Source of the DNA: Pseudoxanthomonas sp. SE1
Lineage (GTDB): Bacteria; Pseudomonadota; Gammaproteobacteria; Xanthomonadales; Xanthomonadaceae
Direction of reading: 5' to 3'
Assembly (NCBI RefSeq): GCF_029542205.1
Contig: NZ_CP113783.1
Location: 921,001-985,000, forward strand
DNA length: 64,000 bases
The notes beneath the pieces were generated by a model that was given only the letters and a program-made list of their open reading frames with translations, ran no database searches and was not told the origin of the DNA. The translations under genes were made by a program, and so were the position numbers. Shown here in pieces: positions 8,656-17,233 of the stretch (the first letter of the stretch is position 1; every line of letters begins with the position of its first letter).

Positions 8656-9702
8656 ATGAGCTTCGTCAGTCCTTCCCTCCAACGCCTTGCCGAGCCTTCG
8701 TCGATCGAAGGCCTCCCGCTGTCGTCGCCGCAGGACGACGTGCCTCGCGCCGTACGCGGCGAAGTGGTGGTGGAACTGGCCATGCGCCACGCCGGTACGC
8801 GTGCGGTGACGCTGCGTTACGAACTGCAGGGACCGGTGGGCGCACCGGTGGTGTTCGTCGCTGGCGGCATCTCCGCGCACCGCCATCTGACCGCCAGCAA
8901 CGTATTCCCCGAGAGTGGCTGGTTGAATGACCTGGTCGGCGCCGGCCGCGCGCTGGATCCCGCGCAGTACCAGCTGCTGGCGTTCGACTTCATCGGTGCC
9001 GACGGCCGCCTCGATGCGCCGATCGATTCGGCCGACCAGGCCGATGCCATCGCCAAGCTGCTGGGCGCACTGGGCATTGCGCGTCTGGAGGCCTTCGTCG
9101 GCTATTCCTACGGTGCGCTGGTCGGCCTGCAGTTCGCCGCCCGCCATCCCGAGCGGTTGAAGAAGCTGGTCGCCGTCAGCGGTGCCCACCGCGCCCATCC
9201 GTATGCGGCCGCCTGGCGTGCCCTGCAGCGGCGGGCCGTCACGCTGGGCCAACTGCAATGCGCCGACGCGCAGGGCCTGTCGCTGGCCCGCCAGTTCGCC
9301 ATGCTGAGTTACCGCACGCCGGAAGAATTCGGCGAGCGCTTCGACAGCGCACCCGAGATCGTCAACGGCCGCGTGCGCGTGGCCGCCGAAGACTACCTGG
9401 ATGCCGCCGGTGCGCAGTACGTCGCACGTACGCCGGTCACCGCCTACGTGCGCCTGTCCGAATCCATCGACCTGCACCGTGTCCACCCCGCCGACGTCCG
9501 CGTGCCCACCCTGGTAGTCGCGGTGGAAGGCGACCGCCTGGTGCCGCTGTCCGATTCCGTGGCGCTGGTCGAAGGCCTGGGCACGCTGGGCCAGCTGCGC
9601 GTGCTGCGCTCGCCGTACGGCCATGACGCCTTCCTGAAAGAAACCGACCGCATCGATTCCATCCTCACCTCGGCCCTGCGCGCCGCCGGAGACCTCGCAT
9701 GA
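8656..9702 (+). CDS. metX: Homoserine O-acyltransferase, MetX type
   Basis: 348 residues of an alpha/beta-hydrolase fold. The nucleophile elbow is GYSYG with Ser151; the acid and base are in EGDRLVPLSD and SPYGHDAFL near the C-terminus. It activates homoserine as an O-acyl ester, the first committed step of methionine synthesis. In Xanthomonads this MetX branch is thought to use succinyl-CoA, but the acyl donor cannot be read securely here. The context, a SAM riboswitch in front and metB and hom coupled behind, fixes the pathway. The TGA overlaps the next ATG by four bases. Confidence 0.9.
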   Translation: MSFVSPSLQRLAEPSSIEGLPLSSPQDDVPRAVRGEVVVELAMRHAGTRAVTLRYELQGPVGAPVVFVAGGISAHRHLTASNVFPESGWLNDLVGAGRALDPAQYQLLAFDFIGADGRLDAPIDSADQADAIAKLLGALGIARLEAFVGYSYGALVGLQFAARHPERLKKLVAVSGAHRAHPYAAAWRALQRRAVTLGQLQCADAQGLSLARQFAMLSYRTPEEFGERFDSAPEIVNGRVRVAAEDYLDAAGAQYVARTPVTAYVRLSESIDLHRVHPADVRVPTLVVAVEGDRLVPLSDSVALVEGLGTLGQLRVLRSPYGHDAFLKETDRIDSILTSALRAAGDLA

Positions 9703-10922
9703 GCAGCTACATCCCCACCGATGCCGACACCGCGTGTCGTCCCGCCACTGCCGCCGTGCGCGCCGGCATCGACCGCGACACTGCCTACGGCGCGGTGACG
9801 CCGCCCATCGTGCTGTCGTCCAACTTCAGCTTCGCCGGCTTCGCGCAGAAGCGCGAGTACGACTACACCCGCAGCGGCAATCCGACCCGCGACCTGTTGG
9901 CCGAAGCGCTGGCTGAGCTGGAAGGCGGTGCGGGCGCCGTCATCACCGCTACCGGCATGGGCGCCATCACGCTGGTGCTGAATGCATTGCTGGAGCCGGG
10001 CGATCGCCTGGTGGTGCCGCATGACGCGTACGGCGGCAGCTGGCGCCTGTTCAACGCACTGGCGAAGAAAGGCCACTTCGAGCTGATCACCGCCGACCTG
10101 ACCGATCCGCGCTCGCTGGCCGACGCGCTGGCGCAGTCGCCGAAGCTGGTGCTGATCGAAACGCCGTCCAATCCGCTGCTGCGCATCACCGACCTGCGCT
10201 TCGTCATCGACGCTGCGCACAAGGCCGGCGCGCGCACCGTGGTGGACAATACCTTCCTGTCGCCAGCACTGCAGACGCCGATCGCGTTCGGCGCCGACGT
10301 CGTGCTGCATTCCACCACCAAGTACATCAACGGCCACAGCGACGTGGTCGGGGGCGCCGTGGTGGCGCGCGATGCCGAGACCCACCAGCAACTGGTGTGG
10401 TGGGCGAATGCGCTGGGCCTGACCGGCTCGCCGTTCGACAGCTTCCTGACCCTGCGCGGCCTGCGCACGCTGGATGCCCGCCTGCGCGTGCACCAGGAGA
10501 ATGCCGATGCCATCGCGACGCTGCTGGACGGGCATCCGGTGGTGTCCAGGGTCTATTTCCCCGGCTTGGTGTCGCATCCCGGCCACGCGGTGGCCGCGCG
10601 CCAGCAGAAAGGCTTCGGCGCGATGCTGAGCGTCGAACTCGACGGTGGCGAAGAGGCCGTGCGCGCGTTCGTCGAAGGCCTGCGCTACTTCACCCTGGCC
10701 GAATCGCTGGGCGGCGTGGAAAGCCTGGTCGCGCATCCGGCCACGATGACGCACGCGGCGATGACGCCGGAAGCGCGTGCCAAGGCCGGCATCTCCGACG
10801 GCCTGTTGCGCCTGTCGGTGGGCATCGAGGCCACGGACGACCTGCTGGCCGATATCGGTGCCGCGCTGGCGCGCGCGGAAGCCGTGGTGGCCGACTCCAA
10901 ACGCAGGCTCGCCGACGCATGA
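9699..10922 (+). CDS. metB: Cystathionine gamma-synthase / O-acylhomoserine sulfhydrylase
   Basis: 407 residues of the Cys/Met-metabolism PLP family. The PLP lysine is Lys208 in HSTTKYINGHSDVVGG; YDYTRSGNPTRD and SNPLLRITD are family signatures. It exchanges the acyl group of O-acylhomoserine for cysteine (or sulfide) to give cystathionine (or homocysteine). Gene order between metX and hom supports metB. Starts and stops overlap both neighbours in ATGA junctions, so the operon is tightly coupled. Confidence 0.92.
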   Translation: MSSYIPTDADTACRPATAAVRAGIDRDTAYGAVTPPIVLSSNFSFAGFAQKREYDYTRSGNPTRDLLAEALAELEGGAGAVITATGMGAITLVLNALLEPGDRLVVPHDAYGGSWRLFNALAKKGHFELITADLTDPRSLADALAQSPKLVLIETPSNPLLRITDLRFVIDAAHKAGARTVVDNTFLSPALQTPIAFGADVVLHSTTKYINGHSDVVGGAVVARDAETHQQLVWWANALGLTGSPFDSFLTLRGLRTLDARLRVHQENADAIATLLDGHPVVSRVYFPGLVSHPGHAVAARQQKGFGAMLSVELDGGEEAVRAFVEGLRYFTLAESLGGVESLVAHPATMTHAAMTPEARAKAGISDGLLRLSVGIEATDDLLADIGAALARAEAVVADSKRRLADA

Positions 10923-11995
10923 GTAGCGTCATCCGGCTGGCGACCGTGTCGCGTTCCGCATCGAAACTGGCGCTGCTGGGGACGGGTGTGGTGGGCAGCG
11001 CGTTCGTCGCGCGCTACCAGCGGTTGCAGGAGCGTGCATTGCCGGTGCCGACATTGGCATGGCTGGCCAATTCACGTGCCCTGCAGGCCTGCGACGCGTC
11101 CGTGCGCCAGGCGCTGGACGACGCCAACCAGGCCGCCGCGCGTACGGACGGTCTGCCCCCTTGGGCAGAAGGTGAAGCGCTGCGTGCCGGCGATATCGTG
11201 GTGGATGCCACCGCCAGCGAGAGCGTGGCGGACTGGCATGCGGAATGGTTGTCGCGTGGCGTGCACGTGGTGACCGCCAACAAGCTGGGAAGTGGCAGCT
11301 CGCTCCCGCGCGCGCAAGCCATCGCGCGGGCGCGTGCGGATTCCGGTGCGCACTACGGCGATGCCGCCACCGTCGGCGCGGGACTGCCGCTGCTGCGCAG
11401 CCTGCGCGCGCTGGTGGCCGGTGGCGACCGCATCCATCGCGTCGAAGGCGTGCTGTCAGGTTCACTGGCGTGGCTGTTCAACCAGTACGACGGCATGCGT
11501 GCGTTTTCAGGCTTCGTTCGCCAGGCAAGGCAGGCCGGTTTCACCGAGCCCGATCCGCGCCTGGACCTGTCCGGCGAGGACGTGCGCCGCAAGCTGATGA
11601 TCCTGGCGCGTGCGGCGGGGTTCCCGTTGCATGCGGAAGACGTGCGGGTTGATTCGCTGGTGCCGACGGAGCTTGCGGCGTTGCCGCTGGCCGACCTGGA
11701 CGCCGCACTGGTGCAGCTTGATGCGCCGCTGGCGGCGCGTTTCAAGGACGCCTACCGGAATGGTGCGCGCCTGCGCTTCATCGGTCGCTTCGATGCCGAG
11801 CGTGCCAGCGTCGGCCTGCAGGCATTGCCGGTCGATCATCCGCTGTGCGGCGGTGGCGGCACCGACAACCGGGTGGCGATCTACAGCGACCGCTACGCCG
11901 AACAGCCGCTGGTGGTGCAGGGTCCGGGCGCCGGGGCGGACGTCACCGCGGCGGCGCTGCTGGATGACGTGCTGGCGATCTCGCAGGCGGCGTAG
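10919..11995 (+). CDS. hom: Homoserine dehydrogenase (stand-alone)
   Basis: 358 residues. The N-terminal Rossmann motif is LLGTGVVGSAF, followed by TANKLGSGSS and the catalytic-domain motif VEGVLSGSLAWLFN, then EPDPRLDLSGEDVRRKLMIL. It reduces aspartate semialdehyde to homoserine. There is no aspartokinase or ACT domain, unlike ThrA/MetL fusions. Its place behind metX and metB under a SAM riboswitch marks it as the methionine-dedicated copy, supplying homoserine to MetX. The ATG overlaps the metB stop by four bases. The gene is convergent with the esterase. Confidence 0.92.
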   Translation: MSSVIRLATVSRSASKLALLGTGVVGSAFVARYQRLQERALPVPTLAWLANSRALQACDASVRQALDDANQAAARTDGLPPWAEGEALRAGDIVVDATASESVADWHAEWLSRGVHVVTANKLGSGSSLPRAQAIARARADSGAHYGDAATVGAGLPLLRSLRALVAGGDRIHRVEGVLSGSLAWLFNQYDGMRAFSGFVRQARQAGFTEPDPRLDLSGEDVRRKLMILARAAGFPLHAEDVRVDSLVPTELAALPLADLDAALVQLDAPLAARFKDAYRNGARLRFIGRFDAERASVGLQALPVDHPLCGGGGTDNRVAIYSDRYAEQPLVVQGPGAGADVTAAALLDDVLAISQAA

Positions 11996-12018
11996 TCCAT
12001 TCCGGACGCGTCATGGCC

Positions 12019-13026
12019 TCAAGGCGTCAAGGCGTCCAGCAACGCCGTGTTGAAGCGGGCCGGGGCTTCCACCTGCGGCGAATGCCCCAGGTCCTCGAAC
12101 TCGACCAGCGTCGCGCCGGGAATCGCAGCCGCTGCCCGCTTGCCCAGCGCAGGATAGTCGCCCAGCCGTTTCGCCAGTTCGGGCGATGCCAGATCCTTGC
12201 CGATGGCGGTGCGGTCCTTCTGGCCGATGAAGAGGGTCGTCGGTACGGTGATCCGCGGAAATTCGTGGACGACCGGCTGGTTGAACACCATGTCTGAGGT
12301 CAGCGCCTGGCTCCATGCCACCGCGTCCCGGCCGTCGCCTGCGTACATGCCACCCAGCATGCGTACCCAGTGTTCGTACTCCGGCTTCCACTCGCCGCCG
12401 TAGTACACCGTGCGCTGGTAATCGCGGATGGTGTCGAACGAGGTCTTCAGTTCGCGCGCGTACCACGCATCGATGCTCCGCCAGGGTACGCCGCTGGCCT
12501 TCCAGTCCTCCAGCCCGATCGGATTGACCAGCAGCAGGTGCTGCGTGGCCTGCGGATACTGCAGCGCATAGCGCGTGGCGAGCATGCCGCCCATCGAATG
12601 GCCCACGATCACCGCGCGGTCGATGCCGAGATGTTCCAGCAACGCATGCGTATTGGCAGCCAGTTGGTCGAACGAGTACTGGTAGCGTTGCGGCTTGTCC
12701 GACTTGCAGAAGCCGATCTGGTCCGGCGCGACGACGCGATAGCCCGCCTGCGTCAATGCGGTGATCGCCGACTCCCATGTGGCGGCGCAGAAGTTCTTGC
12801 CGTGCAGCAGCACGACGGTACGGCCGTTCGGCGCTGCAGTCGCGACATCGAGATAGGCCATCTCAAGCGACTGTGCCTGCGACACGAGTGAGAAGGTCCG
12901 CACCGGATGCGGGTAGTCGAACCCCTCAAGCCGTGCGCCGTGGCGGGGCAGTGGTCCGGCATGCGCGGACGAGAGCGAGGCGAGGGCCATCGCCAGCGTG
13001 GCCAGCTTCCAGCGAGCAGTTTTCAT
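12019..13026 (-). CDS. Exported alpha/beta-hydrolase
   Basis: 335 residues from the ATG at 13026, which gives a clean signal peptide ending near SSAHAG. The nucleophile elbow is GHSMGGMLATR, the oxyanion region is LLHGKNFCAATWE, and the late Asp and His lie in FIGQKDRTAIG and DLGHSPQVE. It should be a periplasmic or secreted serine hydrolase; the substrate is unknown. The longer frame upstream of 13026 has no signal peptide and is unlikely to be used. Confidence 0.83.
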   Translation of the reverse strand: MKTARWKLATLAMALASLSSAHAGPLPRHGARLEGFDYPHPVRTFSLVSQAQSLEMAYLDVATAAPNGRTVVLLHGKNFCAATWESAITALTQAGYRVVAPDQIGFCKSDKPQRYQYSFDQLAANTHALLEHLGIDRAVIVGHSMGGMLATRYALQYPQATQHLLLVNPIGLEDWKASGVPWRSIDAWYARELKTSFDTIRDYQRTVYYGGEWKPEYEHWVRMLGGMYAGDGRDAVAWSQALTSDMVFNQPVVHEFPRITVPTTLFIGQKDRTAIGKDLASPELAKRLGDYPALGKRAAAAIPGATLVEFEDLGHSPQVEAPARFNTALLDALTP

Positions 13027-13081
13027 GCAGGGATTCCGCAACGTGGCGTGACAGCGTATCGCGGATGCCCTCCAGGCGACG

Positions 13082-16000
13082 TCAATCGTCGTGCGAAGGC
13101 GCAGGAGGCGTCGTGATCGGATGATGCGGACCGCGCAACGCCAGGTTGCCACACCGGACCAGTTCGCCGGGATCGCGGCGCAGCAGGTCGGGGTCGATCG
13201 GTGGCAGCGGCAAGGTCGTGGCTTCGTAGAGTGCCCAGCCGTTGCGGCCGTTCGCCTTGACCTCGTACAGCGCGCGATCCGCCAGCGAGACCAGTTGTTC
13301 CCAGCCCAGAAGGTCGGGCACGGCGGCGAAGGGGGGATAGCCGATCAGGCCCAACGAGGCCGTCACCTGCAGTCGCGTGTCGCCCACGTCCATCGGTTGT
13401 GCGGCGATGGCGGTACAGATGCGACGCCCCAGCGCATGCAGCTCGTGGCGAGGCATCGGCCTGAATACCATCAGGAATTCTTCCCCGCCCCAGCGGATCA
13501 CGTAATCACCGTCGCGCGACAGCGTGCGCAGCCGATGCGCGACCGTCTGCAGCACGTGGTCGCCGGCCTGGTGGCCATGGCCGTCGTTGATCGACTTGAA
13601 GTGATCGATGTCGAGCAGTGCGAAAGCCAGCACGTCGACGCCGGCGGCGAATCCGGGCATGCGCTGGTAGTAGGCGATGTCGGCGGGCAGTTGCCGGGTC
13701 AGGTAGCGGCGGTTGTGCAGCCCGGTCAGCGGATCGGTGAGGCTGATGGCTTCCAGTTGCCGGTTGGCCTGCTGCAGGTCGCGGGTGCGCTGCTGCACCA
13801 GCCGCTCAAGCGCGACGCGCTTGTTGTGGTGGCGTCGCAACACCCAGCGGTTGGACAACACCACCAGGATCGCCAGGCCGATGACGGCCAGCAGGTAGAA
13901 CCACACGCTTTCGTAGAAGTACGGGGCGATGGAGAACGACTGCGCGGCCGCGGCACGACCGGAGACGCCGCTGTTGTTGGTCCCGATGACTTCGAACACG
14001 TACCGGCCTGCGGGCAGGTTGGTGTAGGTGGCGCTGCGCTGGTGCGGATCTTCCAGCAGCCGCCAGTCCTCGTCATAGCCTCTCAGGCGATAACGGATGT
14101 CGATGTGGTCCGAGGCCTGGAAGCTGAGGGTGGTGAACTCGAAGCGCAGGTCGCGCGCCGCGCTGGGCAGCGTCCAGTCGGCGGCGGGATCCGCCGGGCG
14201 CCACTTGCCCTGGACCTGCACGCGTTCGATCACCGATTCCGGGACGTAGGCGTTGGCCAGGTCCTGGTCCGTCGCCATCACCACCACGCCGTCGCGCGTG
14301 GGCAGCCACAGTGCGTTGTCGACCAGGAACCCGCGGCTGTTGCCGGCGCCGTTGCAGCAGTCGCCCTTCTGGCCGCCGTGGCGGTCCCCGCGCTCGTTGA
14401 GCAGTGTCCTGGCGTTGATGCGCACGCCGGGATCTTCGGTGGCGGCCAGCAGGTCCGCGACGGCGACCCGATAGATCCCGCGCAGGCCGCCGACCCAGAG
14501 GAATCCGCTGGCATCTTCGCCAAAGAAAAACGGGGCATTCGCCGGGATGCCACGCTGCTTGTCCAGGCGCGTCCAGCGCTGGCCGTCGAACAGCAGCAGC
14601 ATTTCCTCCGACAGCGTGCCCGCCAGCCATTGGCCGCCGGCGAGTTCGTGCAGCGCGACGACGTGCGGCGCATCCAGGCCGGTGCCGCCGAACGGAATCG
14701 CGACGAGATGTTCGTCGACGAATTCGTACAGGCCGCTCTGGGTGCCGACCAGCAGGCGGCCATCCCGGGTTTCCAGCAATACGCGGACGCGGATGTCGCG
14801 CAGGCCGGCCTGTTCGGCGTAGCGACGCAGGCGGTCTCCGCCATCCCAGCGGTACAGCCCGGTGCTGGTGGCGAACCACAACCGTCCGCTCCGGTCCCGC
14901 ACGATGCCGTTCACCTGTGCGGTATCCATCGCCGCCAGTACGTGCGGGCGCTGCACGCGTCCGTCGCGATGGAGCGCGGCGCCGTTGCGCGTGCCGATCC
15001 ACGTCTGGCCGTTCTCGGGCAACAGGCTGTAGGCGGCGGGATGCGGCAGTGCGCGTCCCGGTATCAGCGTGCGGAAGCGCCCCTTCTCCAGCACGCTCAC
15101 GCCATCGTCGCTGCCGACCCATGTCCGGCCATCAGGCGCGCGCGCGGCCGACCAGAGCAGCGGTTGGGCGAGGCCTTCAGCGCGGCTGTAGCGGCGTGTC
15201 CAGCCATTCCAGGCGCGGCTGACACCTTCGTTGTTGCTGCCCAGCCACAGGTTCGATTCGCGGTCTTCGTAGAGCGCGCGGATCTCCGCCAGCGGACCTT
15301 CGGCGCGGATCCGTTCCAGCAGTCGGCTCTGGCGAAAGCGGTAGAGCGTGTCGCGCGTGCTCGCCCACAGGATGCCGTCGCGGTCCTCGTGCAGCGCCTG
15401 CACACCACCGCTCACAGGCGCGACGTCGCCGTGCCGCTGCCAGTGGCGGCCATCGAACACGAACAGGCCGGCACCGCATCCGGCCCAGAGCCGCCCATCG
15501 TGGCGCGCCAGCGAGGTGATCGCGTCCGCGGAGACGTGGCCGGGCAACGTCAGCGTGCGTTCGCCTGCGTCGTCGAAGACATGCACCCGCCCGCGGCCAC
15601 CGACCCAGAGCGTCCCGTCAGCATCGACATGAAGGGCCAGTGCACCGCCGTCCTCGATCCGGTGGAGGGTCTGCAGGTGGCGACCAACGACCACCATCAC
15701 GCCCCGGTTGGAGGCCACCAGCAGCCTTCCGCGGGCGTCGCGCGCCAGCGCGTTCACGTCCACCACGCCAGGCACTTCGCCGCCGGCGAGGGCCAGTGTC
15801 GTGACCTGGTTGCCTTCGCGCATCGCCAGGCCTTGCGGCGTGCCGATCCACAGGCGTCCTGCGTCGTCGGTATGCAGCGCCTCTATCCACGTGCTGGGCA
15901 GGCCCGGCGTGTTGTCCAGGTCGAAGTTGGTGAAACGCACTCCATCGAAGCGGCTGAGCCCGGCCTGGGTGCCGAACCAGAGGTAGCCCGGCCGGTCCTG

Positions 16001-16189
16001 GGCGATGGCCAGGACGCTCAGCTGGGGCAGGCCCTGTTCCAGGGCCCAGTGATTGCGCACGTAGTGATGGAACGACTTGGAGGGGTCGAGCGCCTGCGCC
16101 GACGGGCAAAACGCCGCCATCCCGCCCAGCAGGGGCAGGCACCAGGCGGCCAACCGGCACCGCCAGGAAGGACGGGCGCGGCGGGCCAT
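13082..16189 (-). CDS. Propeller sensor diguanylate cyclase (Reg_prop, Y_Y_Y, GGDEF)
   Basis: 1035 residues from the ATG at 16189, which exposes a signal peptide ending at AQALDP. About 700 residues of two-component-regulator propeller repeats follow (PGYLWFGTQAGLSRFDG, AGRLWIGTPQGLAMREG, SNLWLGSNNEGVSRAWNG), then a Y_Y_Y domain, one transmembrane helix (FYLLAVIGLAILVVL), a coiled coil and a GGDEF domain with GGEEF at residues 901-905. It is predicted to sense an extracytoplasmic ligand and make c-di-GMP inside the cell. The signalling helix to GGDEF, with no kinase part, sets it apart from the similar hybrid kinase at 21.3 kb. The ligand is unknown. Confidence 0.9.
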   Translation of the reverse strand: MARRARPSWRCRLAAWCLPLLGGMAAFCPSAQALDPSKSFHHYVRNHWALEQGLPQLSVLAIAQDRPGYLWFGTQAGLSRFDGVRFTNFDLDNTPGLPSTWIEALHTDDAGRLWIGTPQGLAMREGNQVTTLALAGGEVPGVVDVNALARDARGRLLVASNRGVMVVVGRHLQTLHRIEDGGALALHVDADGTLWVGGRGRVHVFDDAGERTLTLPGHVSADAITSLARHDGRLWAGCGAGLFVFDGRHWQRHGDVAPVSGGVQALHEDRDGILWASTRDTLYRFRQSRLLERIRAEGPLAEIRALYEDRESNLWLGSNNEGVSRAWNGWTRRYSRAEGLAQPLLWSAARAPDGRTWVGSDDGVSVLEKGRFRTLIPGRALPHPAAYSLLPENGQTWIGTRNGAALHRDGRVQRPHVLAAMDTAQVNGIVRDRSGRLWFATSTGLYRWDGGDRLRRYAEQAGLRDIRVRVLLETRDGRLLVGTQSGLYEFVDEHLVAIPFGGTGLDAPHVVALHELAGGQWLAGTLSEEMLLLFDGQRWTRLDKQRGIPANAPFFFGEDASGFLWVGGLRGIYRVAVADLLAATEDPGVRINARTLLNERGDRHGGQKGDCCNGAGNSRGFLVDNALWLPTRDGVVVMATDQDLANAYVPESVIERVQVQGKWRPADPAADWTLPSAARDLRFEFTTLSFQASDHIDIRYRLRGYDEDWRLLEDPHQRSATYTNLPAGRYVFEVIGTNNSGVSGRAAAAQSFSIAPYFYESVWFYLLAVIGLAILVVLSNRWVLRRHHNKRVALERLVQQRTRDLQQANRQLEAISLTDPLTGLHNRRYLTRQLPADIAYYQRMPGFAAGVDVLAFALLDIDHFKSINDGHGHQAGDHVLQTVAHRLRTLSRDGDYVIRWGGEEFLMVFRPMPRHELHALGRRICTAIAAQPMDVGDTRLQVTASLGLIGYPPFAAVPDLLGWEQLVSLADRALYEVKANGRNGWALYEATTLPLPPIDPDLLRRDPGELVRCGNLALRGPHHPITTPPAPSHDD

Positions 16190-16352
16190 GTCCGTGGGAC
16201 TGGACAGGGCAGCTCTCCGGTAAGTCTGTTTACCAAGAACGGTATCGGCGCGGTTCTGCGGGCCTAAAGGGTCGAGGGCCTGGACTGACGTGTCGCCGTA
16301 ACGTGGTCGTGAGGGCGCGGATGACGCAGCTTCGTGGCCAACCTGGCGGAGG

Positions 16353-16440
16353 CCGCGTAGCCCGGGTACGGCCAAGGGCCGCAACCGGGAAATGCGCCGG
16401 CGTGTCGGATCCCGGGTGCGCTGCGCTTGCCCAGGCTGCG
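16353..16440. repeat. Intergenic GC palindromic repeat, copy 1
   Basis: Reads as CGTAGCCCGGGTA near the left, ACCGGGAA in the middle and CCCGGGTGCGCTGCGCTTGC on the right, making an imperfect inverted repeat of about 88 bp. A second, better conserved copy lies at 16593-16680. It sits in the 692-base gap between the GGDEF sensor and the MazG-like gene, in which I see no supported gene. Confidence 0.7.
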
Positions 16441-16448
16441 CTGGCTGA

Positions 16449-16562
16449 ATCCCGTTCGTGGTGAGCCCGTCGAACCACGCTCTTTGCGGGCTGTCGTCAG
16501 GTCAAGCCAGCCCCGCTCTGCCGTGAAAAGCGTGGTTCGACAAGCTCACCACGAACGGGATG
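16449..16562. repeat. Long inverted repeat with CGTTCGTGGTGAGC-type arms
   Basis: Left arm 16449-16480 and right arm 16529-16562 are near-perfect reverse complements, with cores TTCGTGGTGAGCCCGTCGAA and its complement, separated by about 48 bases. Similar arms recur in the intergenic regions of Xanthomonads. It may act as a REP-like element or a bidirectional terminator for the genes on both sides; no T-run supports the latter. It lies between two copies of another repeat, as though nested in a repeat cluster. Confidence 0.72.
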
Positions 16563-16592
16563 TCGGGGCGACTACTTGAAGGACTGTCGCAG

Positions 16593-16680
16593 CCGCATAG
16601 CCCGGCTAAGGCCGAAGGCTGCACCCGGGAAGTACGCTGGCGTGTCGGACCCCGGGCGCGCTTCGCTTACCCGGGCTACG
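16593..16680. repeat. Intergenic GC palindromic repeat, copy 2
   Basis: Same family and orientation as 16353-16440, with a more perfect palindrome (GCATAGCCCGG at the left and CCCGGGCTACG at the right end). Beyond it, 16681-16881 holds no convincing gene. The only structure is a 7-bp-stem hairpin AAGCCTG-CAGGCTT at 16843-16870, 12 bases past the MazG-like stop, which lacks a T-run. Confidence 0.7.
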
Positions 16681-16881
16681 CTGCTTCGCGTACCTAGGCT
16701 GGCAGGTATATCGACGCCGCAGCAGGTGGGCACACCTCGCTCACTCCGCGCACCCTGACGGGGGATCGGATAGCCGCGGTCGTGAGAGGCGGTGCCGATT
16801 CATCACACGGGTCTGGTGGCCATCGAAGTCCCGACCAGAATCAAGCCTGCCGAAAAAGAGGGTCAGGCTTGGGCGAACCTG

Positions 16882-17223
16882 TCAGGCGGCACCTGTGTCG
16901 GCGCCCAATTCGCGGGAGACATGTTCGGTCAGTTCGGTCGTGTTCCTTACGAATTCGGCCTGCAAGTCAATGCCGCACTTGTGCGCCAGAACAATGATTG
17001 ACCATAAGCAGTCCGACAACTCATGGCCAAGCTTGGCTCTGCAGTCATCGATATGCCTGATGCCGGCATTTGCCTGGATCAGCTTGGCCAGATCCCCTAC
17101 ATCTCCGACAAACCCGAGTGCGAGTTCCTCCGTGGTCCAGACGCGGCCATAACGTTCGATCTCAAGCTGCTCATACAGCTCGTTCAGACGCAATGCCAGC
17201 TTTTCAAGGTCGTGAAGACTCAT
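16882..17223 (-). CDS. MazG-like nucleotide pyrophosphohydrolase family protein
   Basis: 113 residues, all-alpha. The motifs EELALGFVGDVGDLAKLI and HELSDCLWSIIVLAH match the EExxE and ExxD pattern of MazG-like NTP pyrophosphatases, although the first acidic cluster is degenerate (the usual second pair of glutamates reads as G and D), so catalysis is uncertain. Family members clear non-canonical or excess NTPs. The gene begins 10 bases after the sdaA stop, so it is probably the distal gene of an sdaA operon. Confidence 0.7.
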   Translation of the reverse strand: MSLHDLEKLALRLNELYEQLEIERYGRVWTTEELALGFVGDVGDLAKLIQANAGIRHIDDCRAKLGHELSDCLWSIIVLAHKCGIDLQAEFVRNTTELTEHVSRELGADTGAA

Positions 17224-17233
17224 GTCATGCCGC

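Noticed and set aside
13091..16267. Plus-strand open frame of 1058 codons opposite the GGDEF sensor
   Set aside because: Composition is rich in Ala, Arg, Gln and His without domains; the minus strand holds clear propeller, Y_Y_Y and GGDEF motifs.
16843..16870. Terminator for the MazG-like gene
   Set aside because: The 7-bp stem has no T-run on either side, so it was kept only as a note.
16792..17001. Short plus-strand frame in the repeat-rich gap
   Set aside because: Mostly antisense to the MazG-like gene, no ribosome binding site and no similarity.
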